6,542 nt of DNA from the NCBI RefSeq assembly GCF_050436765.1, contig NZ_JBNQGD010000308.1:1-6542 (forward strand), given 5' to 3'. Of the stretch, positions 1-6,542 are shown one piece after another. The number at the start of each line of letters is the position of its first letter. Position 1 is the stretch's first letter. The notes under the pieces are model-generated. The model ran no database searches. It saw only the letters and a program-made list of their open reading frames with translations, and was not told the DNA's origin. Source of the stretch: Arachidicoccus sp050436765 (GTDB lineage: Bacteria > Bacteroidota > Bacteroidia > Chitinophagales > Chitinophagaceae). The position numbers and the translations under genes are program-made.

Positions 1-1199
1 AGATACTGTTTAAATGAATTGTTTTTTCTGTCGAAATAGATCAGACCACCCCCATTTGTTCCGATCCAAATATTACCCAATTTATCTTCCACAAACTTGT
101 TCACATCGTCATAAGGAAGGCTATTCACATTTGACTCCTGATGATGGTAAAGCGGAAATTGAACAATATTACTATTTAAATAATTAACGCCTTGTTTATA
201 GGTTCCTAACCAAATTATCCCACTATTATCTTTATAAATTCTGAGAATCGAATTTTGACTAAGGCTTTTTGAATCTTCCGGATCATTTAATAAATAACTT
301 GTCTTAAAGTTCCTCTTTTTATTAATCAGCGTTACGCCTCCTTGATCCGTTGCGACCCAAATAATGCCACTTTCGTCTTGTACTATTTGACTGATCAGAT
401 TGGATTTCAACTTGCTGGGGAAACTATTCTCGTTAAATTGTTTAATGGAACCATCTTGCGGATGAAAAAGATAAACCCCATAATTATAACACCAAATCCA
501 GAGGTCCCCATCCTTATCTACTATAAATTCATAAGAATTATTACCCTTATTAATTTTCTGTAAAGAATTAGACGAAGAAACAATCTTATCTAATTTTATA
601 TTATACGCTTGCAAGAATCCATTCTGATATATTATCCATAAATCGCCATTTTTAGTGTCCTTTACCGAAGTAATTTGCGCCTCGGGTTTAAAGTGAAGTT
701 CTTGATGGAAGGGTTTGACTTTTTTATCTTTCTCTGAATAAAGATAAAGGCTTCCATTACTGTAAATAAACCAAAACCTCCCATCGTTTCCTTTTACTAT
801 TTTACTAATGATTCCTGAGGGCAACCCCAGTGAGTTTAAATAATGATTATAGTCAGCACTAAATTTTTCGTTATCTGCATTATAAATACATGCCCCCGCT
901 ATCGTCATTACCCACATTTTTCTTTCGGGCAGCCGGAACATGGCGGTAATATAATTATCGATTAGAGAGGAACTATCACCTGTTTTTTCACGAAAGTTTT
1001 TAAAAGAATAACCATCATAGCGGTCGAGTCCAGAAGAAGTGCCAAACCACAAGAACCCATCAGCACCTTTTAGTATAGTGTTGACCTGATTATTGGAGAG
1101 ACCATTCGAAGTATTAAGCCTCGAAAAATTATAATATTCACTTTGGCCCAAAACCGAAAGCGGTGGCACTAACAAAGCAAGCCAGATAAGGAATCGCAT
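1..1199 (-). CDS. Hybrid two-component sensor (HTCS-type), N-terminal periplasmic propeller part; 3' end outside window
   Basis: This frame reads for 399 codons without a stop from ATG at 1199 to the left edge, so the gene is partial. Residues 1-18 form a signal peptide (MRFLIWLALLVPPLSVLG), with likely cleavage before Q19. The rest is a run of about eight two-component-regulator-propeller (Reg_prop) repeats. The clearest are at about residues 40-66 (DGFLWFGTSSGLDRYDG), 222-255 (DGDLWIWCYNYG), 268-300 (SGIIWVATDQGG), 319-350 (SGIIWLGTYKQG) and 365-399 (LGNIWIGTNGGG). Repeats near 80-117, 125-160 and 174-207 are degenerate. In known family members two seven-bladed propellers, a Y_Y_Y domain and a membrane helix precede histidine kinase, receiver and AraC-type DNA-binding domains. 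Those parts would lie outside this window and are inferred. The propeller senses an oligosaccharide in the periplasm. The gene is 160 bp downstream of the CE2-like esterase on the same strand and is probably the local activator of these enzymes. A simple propeller-kinase without a fused regulator is the alternative. Confidence 0.92.
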   Translation of the reverse strand, partial: MRFLIWLALLVPPLSVLGQSEYYNFSRLNTSNGLSNNQVNTILKGADGFLWFGTSSGLDRYDGYSFKNFREKTGDSSSLIDNYITAMFRLPERKMWVMTIAGACIYNADNEKFSADYNHYLNSLGLPSGIISKIVKGNDGRFWFIYSNGSLYLYSEKDKKVKPFHQELHFKPEAQITSVKDTKNGDLWIIYQNGFLQAYNIKLDKIVSSSNSLQKINKGNNSYEFIVDKDGDLWIWCYNYGVYLFHPQDGSIKQFNENSFPSKLKSNLISQIVQDESGIIWVATDQGGVTLINKKRNFKTSYLLNDPEDSKSLSQNSILRIYKDNSGIIWLGTYKQGVNYLNSNIVQFPLYHHQESNVNSLPYDDVNKFVEDKLGNIWIGTNGGGLIYFDRKNNSFKQY

Positions 1200-1333
1200 C
1201 AATTCTAGTTTAACGAAGGAAAAATTAGGCAAGGCCTTTAGCAGATTTCGTTCACAATGCGTGAAATCCTAATGCAATTTAGTAAAATGAATAGTATAAG
1301 TTACCCCTTTGCTTATGATTTGAAGAGAAATTA

Positions 1334-1350
1334 AAATAAAGATTTTATTT
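1334..1350 (-). terminator. Weak AT-only hairpin after the CE2-like gene, possible terminator
   Basis: A perfect 7-bp inverted repeat (AAATAAA, loop GAT, TTTATTT on the plus strand) starts 9 bases beyond the stop codon of the esterase gene. On the transcribed strand the second arm runs straight into TAATTTCTC, a short U-containing tail. The stem holds only A-T pairs, so it would be thermodynamically weak. It could end or attenuate transcription before the sensor gene, or be chance in AT-rich DNA. Confidence 0.25.
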
Positions 1351-1359
1351 ACAGTACTG

Positions 1360-2433
1360 CTACCATTTTATATTCTTATCAATAAAGGTGGTTAATTGAT
1401 TGGCCATATTTAATTGCTCTTTTTCACTTGGGTGACCCGAAGTACCTTTATAAGGAAAAATACAAGTATAAAGATTACTATTATTAATGGCGGCTACAGC
1501 TTTCTTGATGTAATCAATCCAGGGAGAATCAGCCTTTGAAGCGTCCATATTTCCCAATGCACAAATTATTTTGGCATTTGGATAATGAACCATTAATTTC
1601 TTAATGAAAGATTCATAAGCATTAATAATAAATTCAGCGGTTGGAGCCTTCTGTCCAAATACGCTTTTAAACTCTGAATTCTCAGGCATCTTCACAATCC
1701 AGGAATCATTCTGAAATAAATTTACAACCACTATTTGCGGTGAATAACGAGCAAAATCCCATTTAATATCGGGGTTGTCAAAATAAAGTCTGTCGTACAT
1801 TTGTGGCATTACAAGAGGAAACCAACTGATTACAATTCCAATTCCACTTTTGGAGATGCAATGAAAATCTGCATGGAGTTTACGGGCAGTAATGGCGGCA
1901 TAAGACATGTAGCCATTTTCATATTCCGGTGCACTATTATCCCCCGCCAAATCTTCATCGGCATAGCCACAAGTAATTGAATTGCCAAAAAATGCCATTC
2001 TCCTTTTTGACTCAGGAGATAATGATAGAAGTTTTGCGCCATGATTAAGCTGAAAGACATAAATAGAAGTCTTCCCAAATGCGGCTTCTGTAATTTTAAA
2101 CAATTCGATAGAATGTTTGCCATTCTTTAAACTATCACAAAGCCTGTATTCATGTTTACCTTTTTTTAGATGGATTTTTTTCACAACTTTACCATCAACA
2201 ATTAAATTAAAAAAGTTATTACCCATTTCATCGCCCAATAATGCTTTGACCGATTTTCCTCGAAAATTAAATTGAGCGCTGCTGCCTGTCCAAGAAATAA
2301 TTGTCGCAGAATCCTTCATTTCCATTCTGCCGGAATAACGAATTTTATGGTTATCATTTTTTATAACGACGTCCTGAGATAAACTTACGGTAGAATATAA
2401 AAAGGCTAAAAATAGTATACTTAAAGATTTCAT
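1360..2433 (-). CDS. Secreted CE2-type SGNH carbohydrate esterase (acetyl esterase)
   Basis: The 357-residue protein has a signal peptide (1-19, cleavage before Q20). An N-terminal beta-sandwich (about 25-135) carries the CE2-like signature YSGRMEM...SWTGSSAQFNFRG, and an SGNH-hydrolase domain (about 144-357) follows. Block I is FFGNSITCGYADE, with nucleophile Ser152. Block II is probably SKSGIGI near 194-200. Block III is NLFQNDSW with Asn242. Block V is SGHPSEKEQ with His334. CE2 enzymes remove acetyl groups from sugars of xylan, mannan and related polymers. The length and two-domain order fit CE2. Departures from textbook SGNH motifs are GNS in place of GDS, Phe-Gln in the usual Gly-Thr positions of block III, and Thr331 where the triad Asp normally precedes the catalytic His by three residues. 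The start is supported by the signal peptide; the frame upstream has no other ATG before a stop 17 codons away. The leader is A/T-rich without a Shine-Dalgarno. Substrate specificity is not visible from sequence. Confidence 0.85.
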   Translation of the reverse strand: MKSLSILFLAFLYSTVSLSQDVVIKNDNHKIRYSGRMEMKDSATIISWTGSSAQFNFRGKSVKALLGDEMGNNFFNLIVDGKVVKKIHLKKGKHEYRLCDSLKNGKHSIELFKITEAAFGKTSIYVFQLNHGAKLLSLSPESKRRMAFFGNSITCGYADEDLAGDNSAPEYENGYMSYAAITARKLHADFHCISKSGIGIVISWFPLVMPQMYDRLYFDNPDIKWDFARYSPQIVVVNLFQNDSWIVKMPENSEFKSVFGQKAPTAEFIINAYESFIKKLMVHYPNAKIICALGNMDASKADSPWIDYIKKAVAAINNSNLYTCIFPYKGTSGHPSEKEQLNMANQLTTFIDKNIKW

Positions 2434-2536
2434 TTTTAAATTATTGTTTTGAGACCCTAATTTGTAATTGTCTAGATAAAATTATATGAACTTTATCAGC
2501 ATTGAAAAATGCAAGCACAAATCTGCTGCCAATTCG

Positions 2537-2568
2537 CACATATACCCTGTCAACTTCCTGATACAAAA
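2537..2568 (-). promoter_or_regulatory. Candidate Bacteroidota-type promoter for the CE2-like gene
   Basis: On the minus strand TTTTG (plus-strand 2564-2568) is followed by exactly 19 bases and then TATATGTG (plus-strand 2537-2544). The Bacteroidota housekeeping consensus is TTTG, 19-21 bases, TAnnTTTG, so the only mismatch is one base in the -7 box. Transcription would start near 2530, giving a leader of roughly 95 bases before the esterase ATG. It sits in the 159-bp spacer just after the beta-galactosidase stop, where a promoter would be expected. The -33 box overlaps a short inverted repeat, ACAAAA-TG-TTTTGT (2563-2576), that could be an operator or chance. No comparably good match was found in the other spacers. 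Confidence 0.35.
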
Positions 2569-2592
2569 TGTTTTGTTTTTTATTCTATAGCC

Positions 2593-4971
2593 TTAATTTA
2601 CCTTAATGGCTATCTCAGCAGACTTTAATCCAATTGTGGTAGCTCTTAGTATTATATTCCCTGAATTCTTGCCTGACTTAATGATTACTAAACATCTTCC
2701 TTGCCAAGCTTTTCGTTGAGGCAGTTGATAGCTTTCCAAGCTTTGCGGATCAGCATTGCCAACACCGACAATAGTTCCCGGACCTTCAATTTTAAAATGA
2801 ATTAAATTCTTAGCATCAGGATTTCGTATTCCATTTTTATCAACCAATTCTACGCCAACATAACTCAGGTCTTCGTTATTGGCTTTGATTATTTTTCTAT
2901 CGGCAAATAGTTTTATTTGCACCGGCTTGTCCGCTGTTTTTAAAATAGAGGCTTTTACAATTTCACCATTATCGTAACCAACCGCTTTTAATTCACCACT
3001 TGCATAGGGGACATTATAAACTGTCCTGAATTTTGTGGAGCGATTAGTTGGCTTTTTCCCAAGTGATTTATTATTTAAAAATAATTCCACCTCGTCACAA
3101 GATGAATAAATATCTACTTCAAAAATAGAATCTTTATCACCTTTCCAATTCCAGTTTGCTACCACATCATCCCAATTCCATATACTCCATGGTTCTTTCT
3201 TAGGATTGACCGGAAAAGAAGAATGAAGTGGTTTTACAAAAATGGATAATTGGTCCTTTTTCCAAAGTGCATCACGGTAAAATGATTGTGGACGTTTCCA
3301 ACCACAAATATCAATGTCACCGCAATAAGCAAGATTCCAGGGATAGAAATTTTTATTTTGTGGATATCCTCTCCAACCAAGACTTGATTCACCAATGTAA
3401 TCAAAACCTGTCCAAACAAAATCACCAATCACCCAAGGATGATCTAACACATCCATCCAAGACTGATAGGCATCTAGCGGATACGATTCGGTGGAAAACA
3501 TAATTCGGTTTGGCTTGCGATGATGATCGCTTACATATTTGTTATTTGCATAATTATAACCGCAAATATCAAGGGCTGAAAAGAATGCATCCTTCTGATC
3601 TGAAACACCAACTACGGCATCTGTAACAGGCCTTGTGTTGTCTATTGAACGGACATAATCTGCCAATAGCTCAGCGGTATCGGCAATAGAAGGTTTATCC
3701 ATTCCCGGAATTTCATTTCCGATACTCCACATAATAATTGAAGGATGATTTCTATCGCGAAGCAACATGCTTTGTAAATCTCTTTGCCACCAATTTTTAA
3801 AATAAACATGATAATCATCCGCATTTTTCCCTTCTGTCCAGCAATCAAATGCCTCATCAATCACCAGCATTCCCATACTATCGCAAGCATCTAAAAATGC
3901 AGGGGCCGGCGGATTATGAGAACAACGGATTGCATTAAAACCACTTGCTTTCATCAGTGCTACACGACGTATTTCTGCACGGTCAAATGATCTTGCGCCA
4001 AGAGGTCCATTATCAATATGAAAACATCCCCCCTTTAATTTCATTGGCTTATTATTCAGCATAAAGCCGTTCGCTGCATCAAAAGAAATTTTTCGTATAC
4101 CGAATTTAGTTTCAACTTTGTCCGATAGTTTTCCTCCAACATACACTTCTGTAATAGCTTTATATAAATCGGGATTTTCGTTTGACCACAATGCCGGTGA
4201 TTTTACAATTGCGTTTTCTTTGAAAGCATATCTATCGTTTGCAGGGATATCTTTTTTTGAGGATGTCCTGGCAACTTCAACTCCTTTTGCATTTACAATT
4301 TTATTGATTAAAGTGATGGTCGCAGAAGCACCGGTTTCATTTTTCACCTTTGTCTGGATAGCTACATTGGCTGACAAAGCGCTCACTTCGGGGGTAGTAA
4401 TATAAGTCCCCCATTGTACTACATGAATGGGACTGGTTTCTATCAACCACACATGACGGTTAATTCCTGAACCGGCGTACCATCGGCTGTTTGCGCCTTC
4501 ATTTTTCACCTGTACGGCAATAATATTTTTTCCATTCCGTTTTATTTTATCTGTAATATCATAATAAAAAGAAGTATAACCATAAGGATGATTTCCCAAA
4601 TGAACACCATTGATCCATACATCTGAATTCATATAAACACCGTCAAATAAAATAGAAATCCTTTTATTTTGTTGGTTTGCCGGCAATGTAAAAATTTTCC
4701 GATACCAGCCAATTCCACCCGTAGTAAAGCCGACACTTACACCATTGATAGCATTTGGGTTAAAGGGCGACTCAGTTCCCGGCAAATCCTCTATGCTCCA
4801 GTCGTGCGGAAGATCTATATTCCTCCAGCTATTATCGTTGAAATTGGTCTGCTCCGCATTTGCGATATTGCCTCGATGGAAACGCCAACCTTCATCCAAT
4901 AAAACTTTTCTTTGAGAGAAACAATTATGTGAAACAATAATATAAAAAAGCAGCACAATAATTCTTTTCAT
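2593..4971 (-). CDS. Secreted GH2 beta-galactosidase with DUF4982-like and Ig-like C-terminal domains
   Basis: This 792-residue retaining glycoside hydrolase family 2 enzyme should act in the periplasm or at the surface. Residues 1-19 form a signal peptide, cleaved before Q20; C17 is not in a lipobox. Then come a sugar-binding jelly roll (about 22-180), an Ig-like domain (about 185-292), a TIM barrel (about 295-580), a DUF4982-like domain (about 610-675) and a terminal Ig-like domain (about 684-790). Catalytic residues are Glu420 (acid/base, in WSIGNEIP) and Glu495 (nucleophile, in FSTESYP). Other GH2 hallmarks are RCSHNPP (349-355), DEAFDCW (372-378) and DFVWTGFDYIGE (517-528). By eye the N-x-K motif of beta-glucuronidases is replaced by D-x-D (552-554), arguing for galactosidase-type specificity. 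The role is release of terminal beta-galactosyl-type residues from a complex glycan. An in-frame stop four codons upstream supports the start. It lies 191 bp after the alpha/beta-hydrolase gene. The exact linkage and substrate are unknown. Confidence 0.95.
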   Translation of the reverse strand: MKRIIVLLFYIIVSHNCFSQRKVLLDEGWRFHRGNIANAEQTNFNDNSWRNIDLPHDWSIEDLPGTESPFNPNAINGVSVGFTTGGIGWYRKIFTLPANQQNKRISILFDGVYMNSDVWINGVHLGNHPYGYTSFYYDITDKIKRNGKNIIAVQVKNEGANSRWYAGSGINRHVWLIETSPIHVVQWGTYITTPEVSALSANVAIQTKVKNETGASATITLINKIVNAKGVEVARTSSKKDIPANDRYAFKENAIVKSPALWSNENPDLYKAITEVYVGGKLSDKVETKFGIRKISFDAANGFMLNNKPMKLKGGCFHIDNGPLGARSFDRAEIRRVALMKASGFNAIRCSHNPPAPAFLDACDSMGMLVIDEAFDCWTEGKNADDYHVYFKNWWQRDLQSMLLRDRNHPSIIMWSIGNEIPGMDKPSIADTAELLADYVRSIDNTRPVTDAVVGVSDQKDAFFSALDICGYNYANNKYVSDHHRKPNRIMFSTESYPLDAYQSWMDVLDHPWVIGDFVWTGFDYIGESSLGWRGYPQNKNFYPWNLAYCGDIDICGWKRPQSFYRDALWKKDQLSIFVKPLHSSFPVNPKKEPWSIWNWDDVVANWNWKGDKDSIFEVDIYSSCDEVELFLNNKSLGKKPTNRSTKFRTVYNVPYASGELKAVGYDNGEIVKASILKTADKPVQIKLFADRKIIKANNEDLSYVGVELVDKNGIRNPDAKNLIHFKIEGPGTIVGVGNADPQSLESYQLPQRKAWQGRCLVIIKSGKNSGNIILRATTIGLKSAEIAIKVN

Positions 4972-5162
4972 ATTTATAATTTAGAATTTAATAGAATTTT
5001 AAATCTTGATTTCAAAAATGGAATAGTTTATAGATTGGTTTTGATAAAAATGAAAAACGACGCTTTTAATAGTAAAGATTTTGGTGCAGCAATTCGGCGT
5101 GATATTGAAATCAATCAAAATATTCTTTATAAATCATAACCGAAATCACAAACACCTTTTGA

Positions 5163-6104
5163 TTAATTATTATTATCGGCATTCTTTTTCAACCAGCCAT
5201 TACTCATCATCCATTTCTGACATTCATTTATCCATTTTGAACTCGTTGTCGGATTGTTCAGACCGAAACCGTGACTTCCTTTTGGATAAATCAGCAATTC
5301 TGCGTTTACACCGTGTTTATGTAAAGCCTGAAAAAAAATAATACTATTTTCAACCTCAACCGTTGCATCATTTTCTGCCTGAAAAATAAAAGCTGGCGGT
5401 GTGTTGGATGTAACCTGCAATTCATTAGAAAATTCTCTTATCAATTTTTCGGACGGATTTTTTCCAATCAAATTATCTCTTGACCCCCTATGTGTCAAAC
5501 TATCCGTAAAGCTGATGACAGGATAGCCAAGCACCATAAATGTTGGTCTGAAGCTTATACCATTTTTATTTACAATATAATTATGTTGAAAATGTGTGCC
5601 AATACAAGCAGCTAAATGCCCTCCTGCGGAAAACCCGGCAATGCCAACTCTCGCTGTATCAATATGCCATTCCTTTGCATTTTCTTTCACAAGTTGGATA
5701 GCTCTTTGTGCATCTTGCAGAGGTCCGATACTTTTATTAATCATAGATAAATCTGAAGGCAACCGATATTTGAGAACAAATGCCGCAACGCCCATTTTTT
5801 GAAAGGCTTCGGCTATTTGATAGCCTTCATGATTAATTGCGACTGCTCCATAGCCGCCACCCGGGCAAATTACAATCGCCGTACCCGTTGCATTATTTGG
5901 TTTGGGAAGATAAATAGTTAATGTAGGATTCTTAATATTCGTTAAATAATAATTATCGTTTCCCCAGGTTCCCATCTTTTCAGAAACGGTATCTTTTTTA
6001 GAATTGGGAATATGACCGTTATAGAGCGGTATTTCTCTTTGTGCCCTAACATGCAAACTCAAAAAAAGAAGTAATACAATGACGGATAATGATTCGATTT
6101 TCAT
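5163..6104 (-). CDS. Secreted alpha/beta-hydrolase esterase (acetyl-xylan/feruloyl esterase-like, COG0657 type)
   Basis: The 313-residue protein has a signal peptide (1-21, cleavage before Q22) and one alpha/beta-hydrolase domain (about 60-305). The catalytic triad is readable: Ser159 in GFSAGG (nucleophile elbow), Asp246 in QAENDATV, and His278 in KGSHGFG. The oxyanion motif is CPGGGYG (80-86), in the position of the HGG motif of Aes-like esterases. These features, with the TGTAIVICPGGGYG and AFVLKYRLP segments, match Bacteroidota esterases often named xylanase B-like, acetyl-xylan esterase or BD-FAE-like feruloyl esterase. The family hydrolyses short-chain acyl or aryl esters on polysaccharide side groups. 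Acetyl removal is the likelier role next to a second deacetylase-type gene, but sequence cannot separate acetyl from feruloyl esterase. The start is fixed by a TAA immediately before the ATG and by the signal peptide. No Shine-Dalgarno is present. The next gene in the direction of transcription, the GH2 enzyme, starts 191 bp on. Confidence 0.9.
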   Translation of the reverse strand: MKIESLSVIVLLLFLSLHVRAQREIPLYNGHIPNSKKDTVSEKMGTWGNDNYYLTNIKNPTLTIYLPKPNNATGTAIVICPGGGYGAVAINHEGYQIAEAFQKMGVAAFVLKYRLPSDLSMINKSIGPLQDAQRAIQLVKENAKEWHIDTARVGIAGFSAGGHLAACIGTHFQHNYIVNKNGISFRPTFMVLGYPVISFTDSLTHRGSRDNLIGKNPSEKLIREFSNELQVTSNTPPAFIFQAENDATVEVENSIIFFQALHKHGVNAELLIYPKGSHGFGLNNPTTSSKWINECQKWMMSNGWLKKNADNNN

Positions 6105-6210
6105 TTATGGGTAAACTATTTAATACTTTTCTAAGAGAACAATTTTAGCTTTAAAAACTATGGAAAAATTTGAATAACATTTGTCCAATCTTATAGCTTT
6201 ATAGGATTGA

Positions 6211-6230
6211 ATCTATTTCTTAAAATAGAT
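6211..6230. repeat. Perfect 8-bp inverted repeat with 4-base loop
   Basis: ATCTATTT, loop CTTA, then AAATAGAT form a perfect hairpin or dyad 107 bases upstream of the alpha/beta-hydrolase start. No U-run follows it on either strand, so it does not look like an intrinsic terminator. A dyad at this distance could be a binding site for a dimeric regulator, including the AraC-type output domain expected in the neighbouring sensor, but that is inference. It may also be chance in AT-rich DNA. Confidence 0.3.
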
Positions 6231-6409
6231 CTGCAATTATGGTTTGACTAGTCCTTTAATGCCCCGCCAAAAACATATGTGAACCCAGGTTGTAAGGATT
6301 TATTATTGAAAAACCAGTTTTATCTCCTCTGATTCAATAGGATCAATAACTTTCTTTTAAAGTAAAACATGTAAGACAGTATTATTTTCACTCTATATTC
6401 TGATTATTC

Positions 6410-6424
6410 AAATGGAACCCATTT
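6410..6424 (-). terminator. Short hairpin downstream of the partial SGNH gene
   Basis: AAATGG, loop AAC, CCATTT form a perfect 6-bp stem beginning 35 bases after the stop codon of the partial hydrolase. On the transcribed strand the tail is GAATAATC, without a U-run, so a rho-independent terminator is only weakly supported. Position after a stop codon is the main argument. Confidence 0.18.
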
Positions 6425-6459
6425 TATTGCGACTCAAGGATTGCCGTTAAAAATTTAGA

Positions 6460-6542
6460 TTATTCCATTATTGCCTTTATCCATACCCTAGCCATCATTT
6501 CATGTCCTGCAGGCATGGGGTGAACGCCATCCCAGATCCAAT
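6460..6542 (-). CDS. SGNH/GDSL hydrolase, C-terminal fragment (5' part outside window)
   Basis: Only the last 26 residues and the TAA stop are in the window; the frame enters from the right edge. The peptide contains WDGVHPMPAGHEMMA, the block V Asp-x-x-His motif of SGNH/GDSL esterases, which supplies the catalytic Asp and His just before the C-terminus. The pattern DGVHP..AGH..MA is common in secreted Bacteroidota GDSL acetylesterases, including rhamnogalacturonan-acetylesterase-like proteins. The reaction is therefore probably carbohydrate ester hydrolysis. Subfamily, length and signal peptide cannot be judged. It is on the same strand as the other genes, 355 bp upstream of the alpha/beta-hydrolase, so it may belong to the same locus without being in the same transcript. 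Confidence 0.75.
   Translation of the reverse strand, partial: WIWDGVHPMPAGHEMMARVWIKAIME

Larger units (their letters stand above)
6105..6459. other. 355-bp intergenic region without a gene
   Basis: Both strands were read in all frames, and only open stretches of fewer than about 20 codons with no recognisable protein were found. The stretch separates the partial SGNH hydrolase from the alpha/beta-hydrolase gene and should contain the latter's leader and promoter. No convincing TTTG-N19-TAnnTTTG pair was found: partial -7-like boxes such as TAGTTTTT and TATGTTTT lack a correctly spaced -33 TTG. It holds two hairpins (6211-6230 and 6410-6424) and one locally GC-richer patch near 6259-6268. 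No tRNA-like or repeat structure was seen. Confidence 0.5.

Noticed and set aside
342..563. Open frame of 73 codons on the plus strand
   Set aside because: It lies entirely antisense to the propeller sensor frame, which shows clear repeats on the minus strand; no recognisable protein features.
1830..2123. 97-codon minus-strand frame inside the CE2-like gene
   Set aside because: Out of frame with a well-supported SGNH protein and without any family motif; a shadow of coding DNA.
2563..2576. ACAAAA-TG-TTTTGT inverted repeat as a terminator of the GH2 gene
   Set aside because: A two-base loop cannot form a normal hairpin and no U-run follows on the minus strand; kept only as a possible operator overlapping the promoter candidate.
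4118..4405. 95-codon plus-strand frame opposite the GH2 gene
   Set aside because: Antisense to the GH2 Ig-like domain; apparent hydrophobic stretches reflect the complement of coding sequence. The same applies to the other antisense or overlapping frames at 3228-3503, 3234-3428, 3642-3860, 4669-4902, 5081-5341 and 5596-5802.
6190..6204. Direct repeat TTATAG-C-TTTATAG as a regulator site
   Set aside because: Short, AT-only in most positions and imperfect; no copies found in the other spacers.
6335..6390. Tiny minus-strand ORF (about 16 codons from an ATG near 6372) in the 355-bp spacer
   Set aside because: Too short, no ribosome-binding signal and no recognisable peptide; expected by chance in AT-rich DNA.
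1..6542. Exotic system (defence island, CRISPR, mobile element, retron, phage)
   Set aside because: No repeats with spacers, reverse transcriptase, nuclease, integrase or transposase frames; all long frames are explained by polysaccharide-degradation genes and their sensor.

Overview
The window looks like chromosomal DNA of a Bacteroidota bacterium. It is AT-rich. Four signal peptides are visible, and each has Gln at the predicted first mature residue. None of the four visible starts has a Shine-Dalgarno-like GGAGG; the leaders are A/T-rich. The gene content is that of a polysaccharide-utilisation region. By eye it best resembles the Sphingobacteriia/Chitinophagia/Cytophagia side of the phylum, but genus and species cannot be given from sequence alone.

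Every recognisable gene is on the minus strand, so transcription runs from the right edge to the left. In that order they are: (1) the last 26 residues of an SGNH/GDSL-type hydrolase (6460-6542, cut by the window edge); (2) a 355-bp gap without a gene, holding two small hairpins; (3) a secreted alpha/beta-hydrolase esterase of the acetyl-xylan/feruloyl esterase-like group (5163-6104); (4) a secreted GH2 beta-galactosidase with C-terminal DUF4982-like and Ig-like domains (2593-4971); (5) a secreted CE2-type SGNH carbohydrate esterase with an N-terminal jelly-roll domain (1360-2433); (6) the N-terminal 399 residues of a two-component-regulator-propeller sensor, almost certainly a hybrid two-component system protein, running off the left edge (1-1199). 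Gene (6) gives no long ATG-started frame closed inside the window, but it reads without a stop from 1199 to the edge.

The genes fit one job. The esterases would remove acetyl or similar ester groups from a plant or algal polysaccharide, and the GH2 enzyme would remove exposed beta-galactosyl-type residues. The propeller sensor would bind a released oligosaccharide in the periplasm and switch the locus on. The spacers are 159-191 bp and no genes overlap. One spacer holds a plausible Bacteroidota-type promoter, so the genes may be transcribed as several units rather than one tight operon.

I see no SusC/SusD pair, transposase, integrase, CRISPR array, tRNA or rRNA, and no sign of an undescribed defence or mobile system. 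The points most worth checking are the unusual active site of the CE2-like protein, the concentration of three unrelated-type esterases around one GH2 gene, and the regulator sitting last and co-directional.
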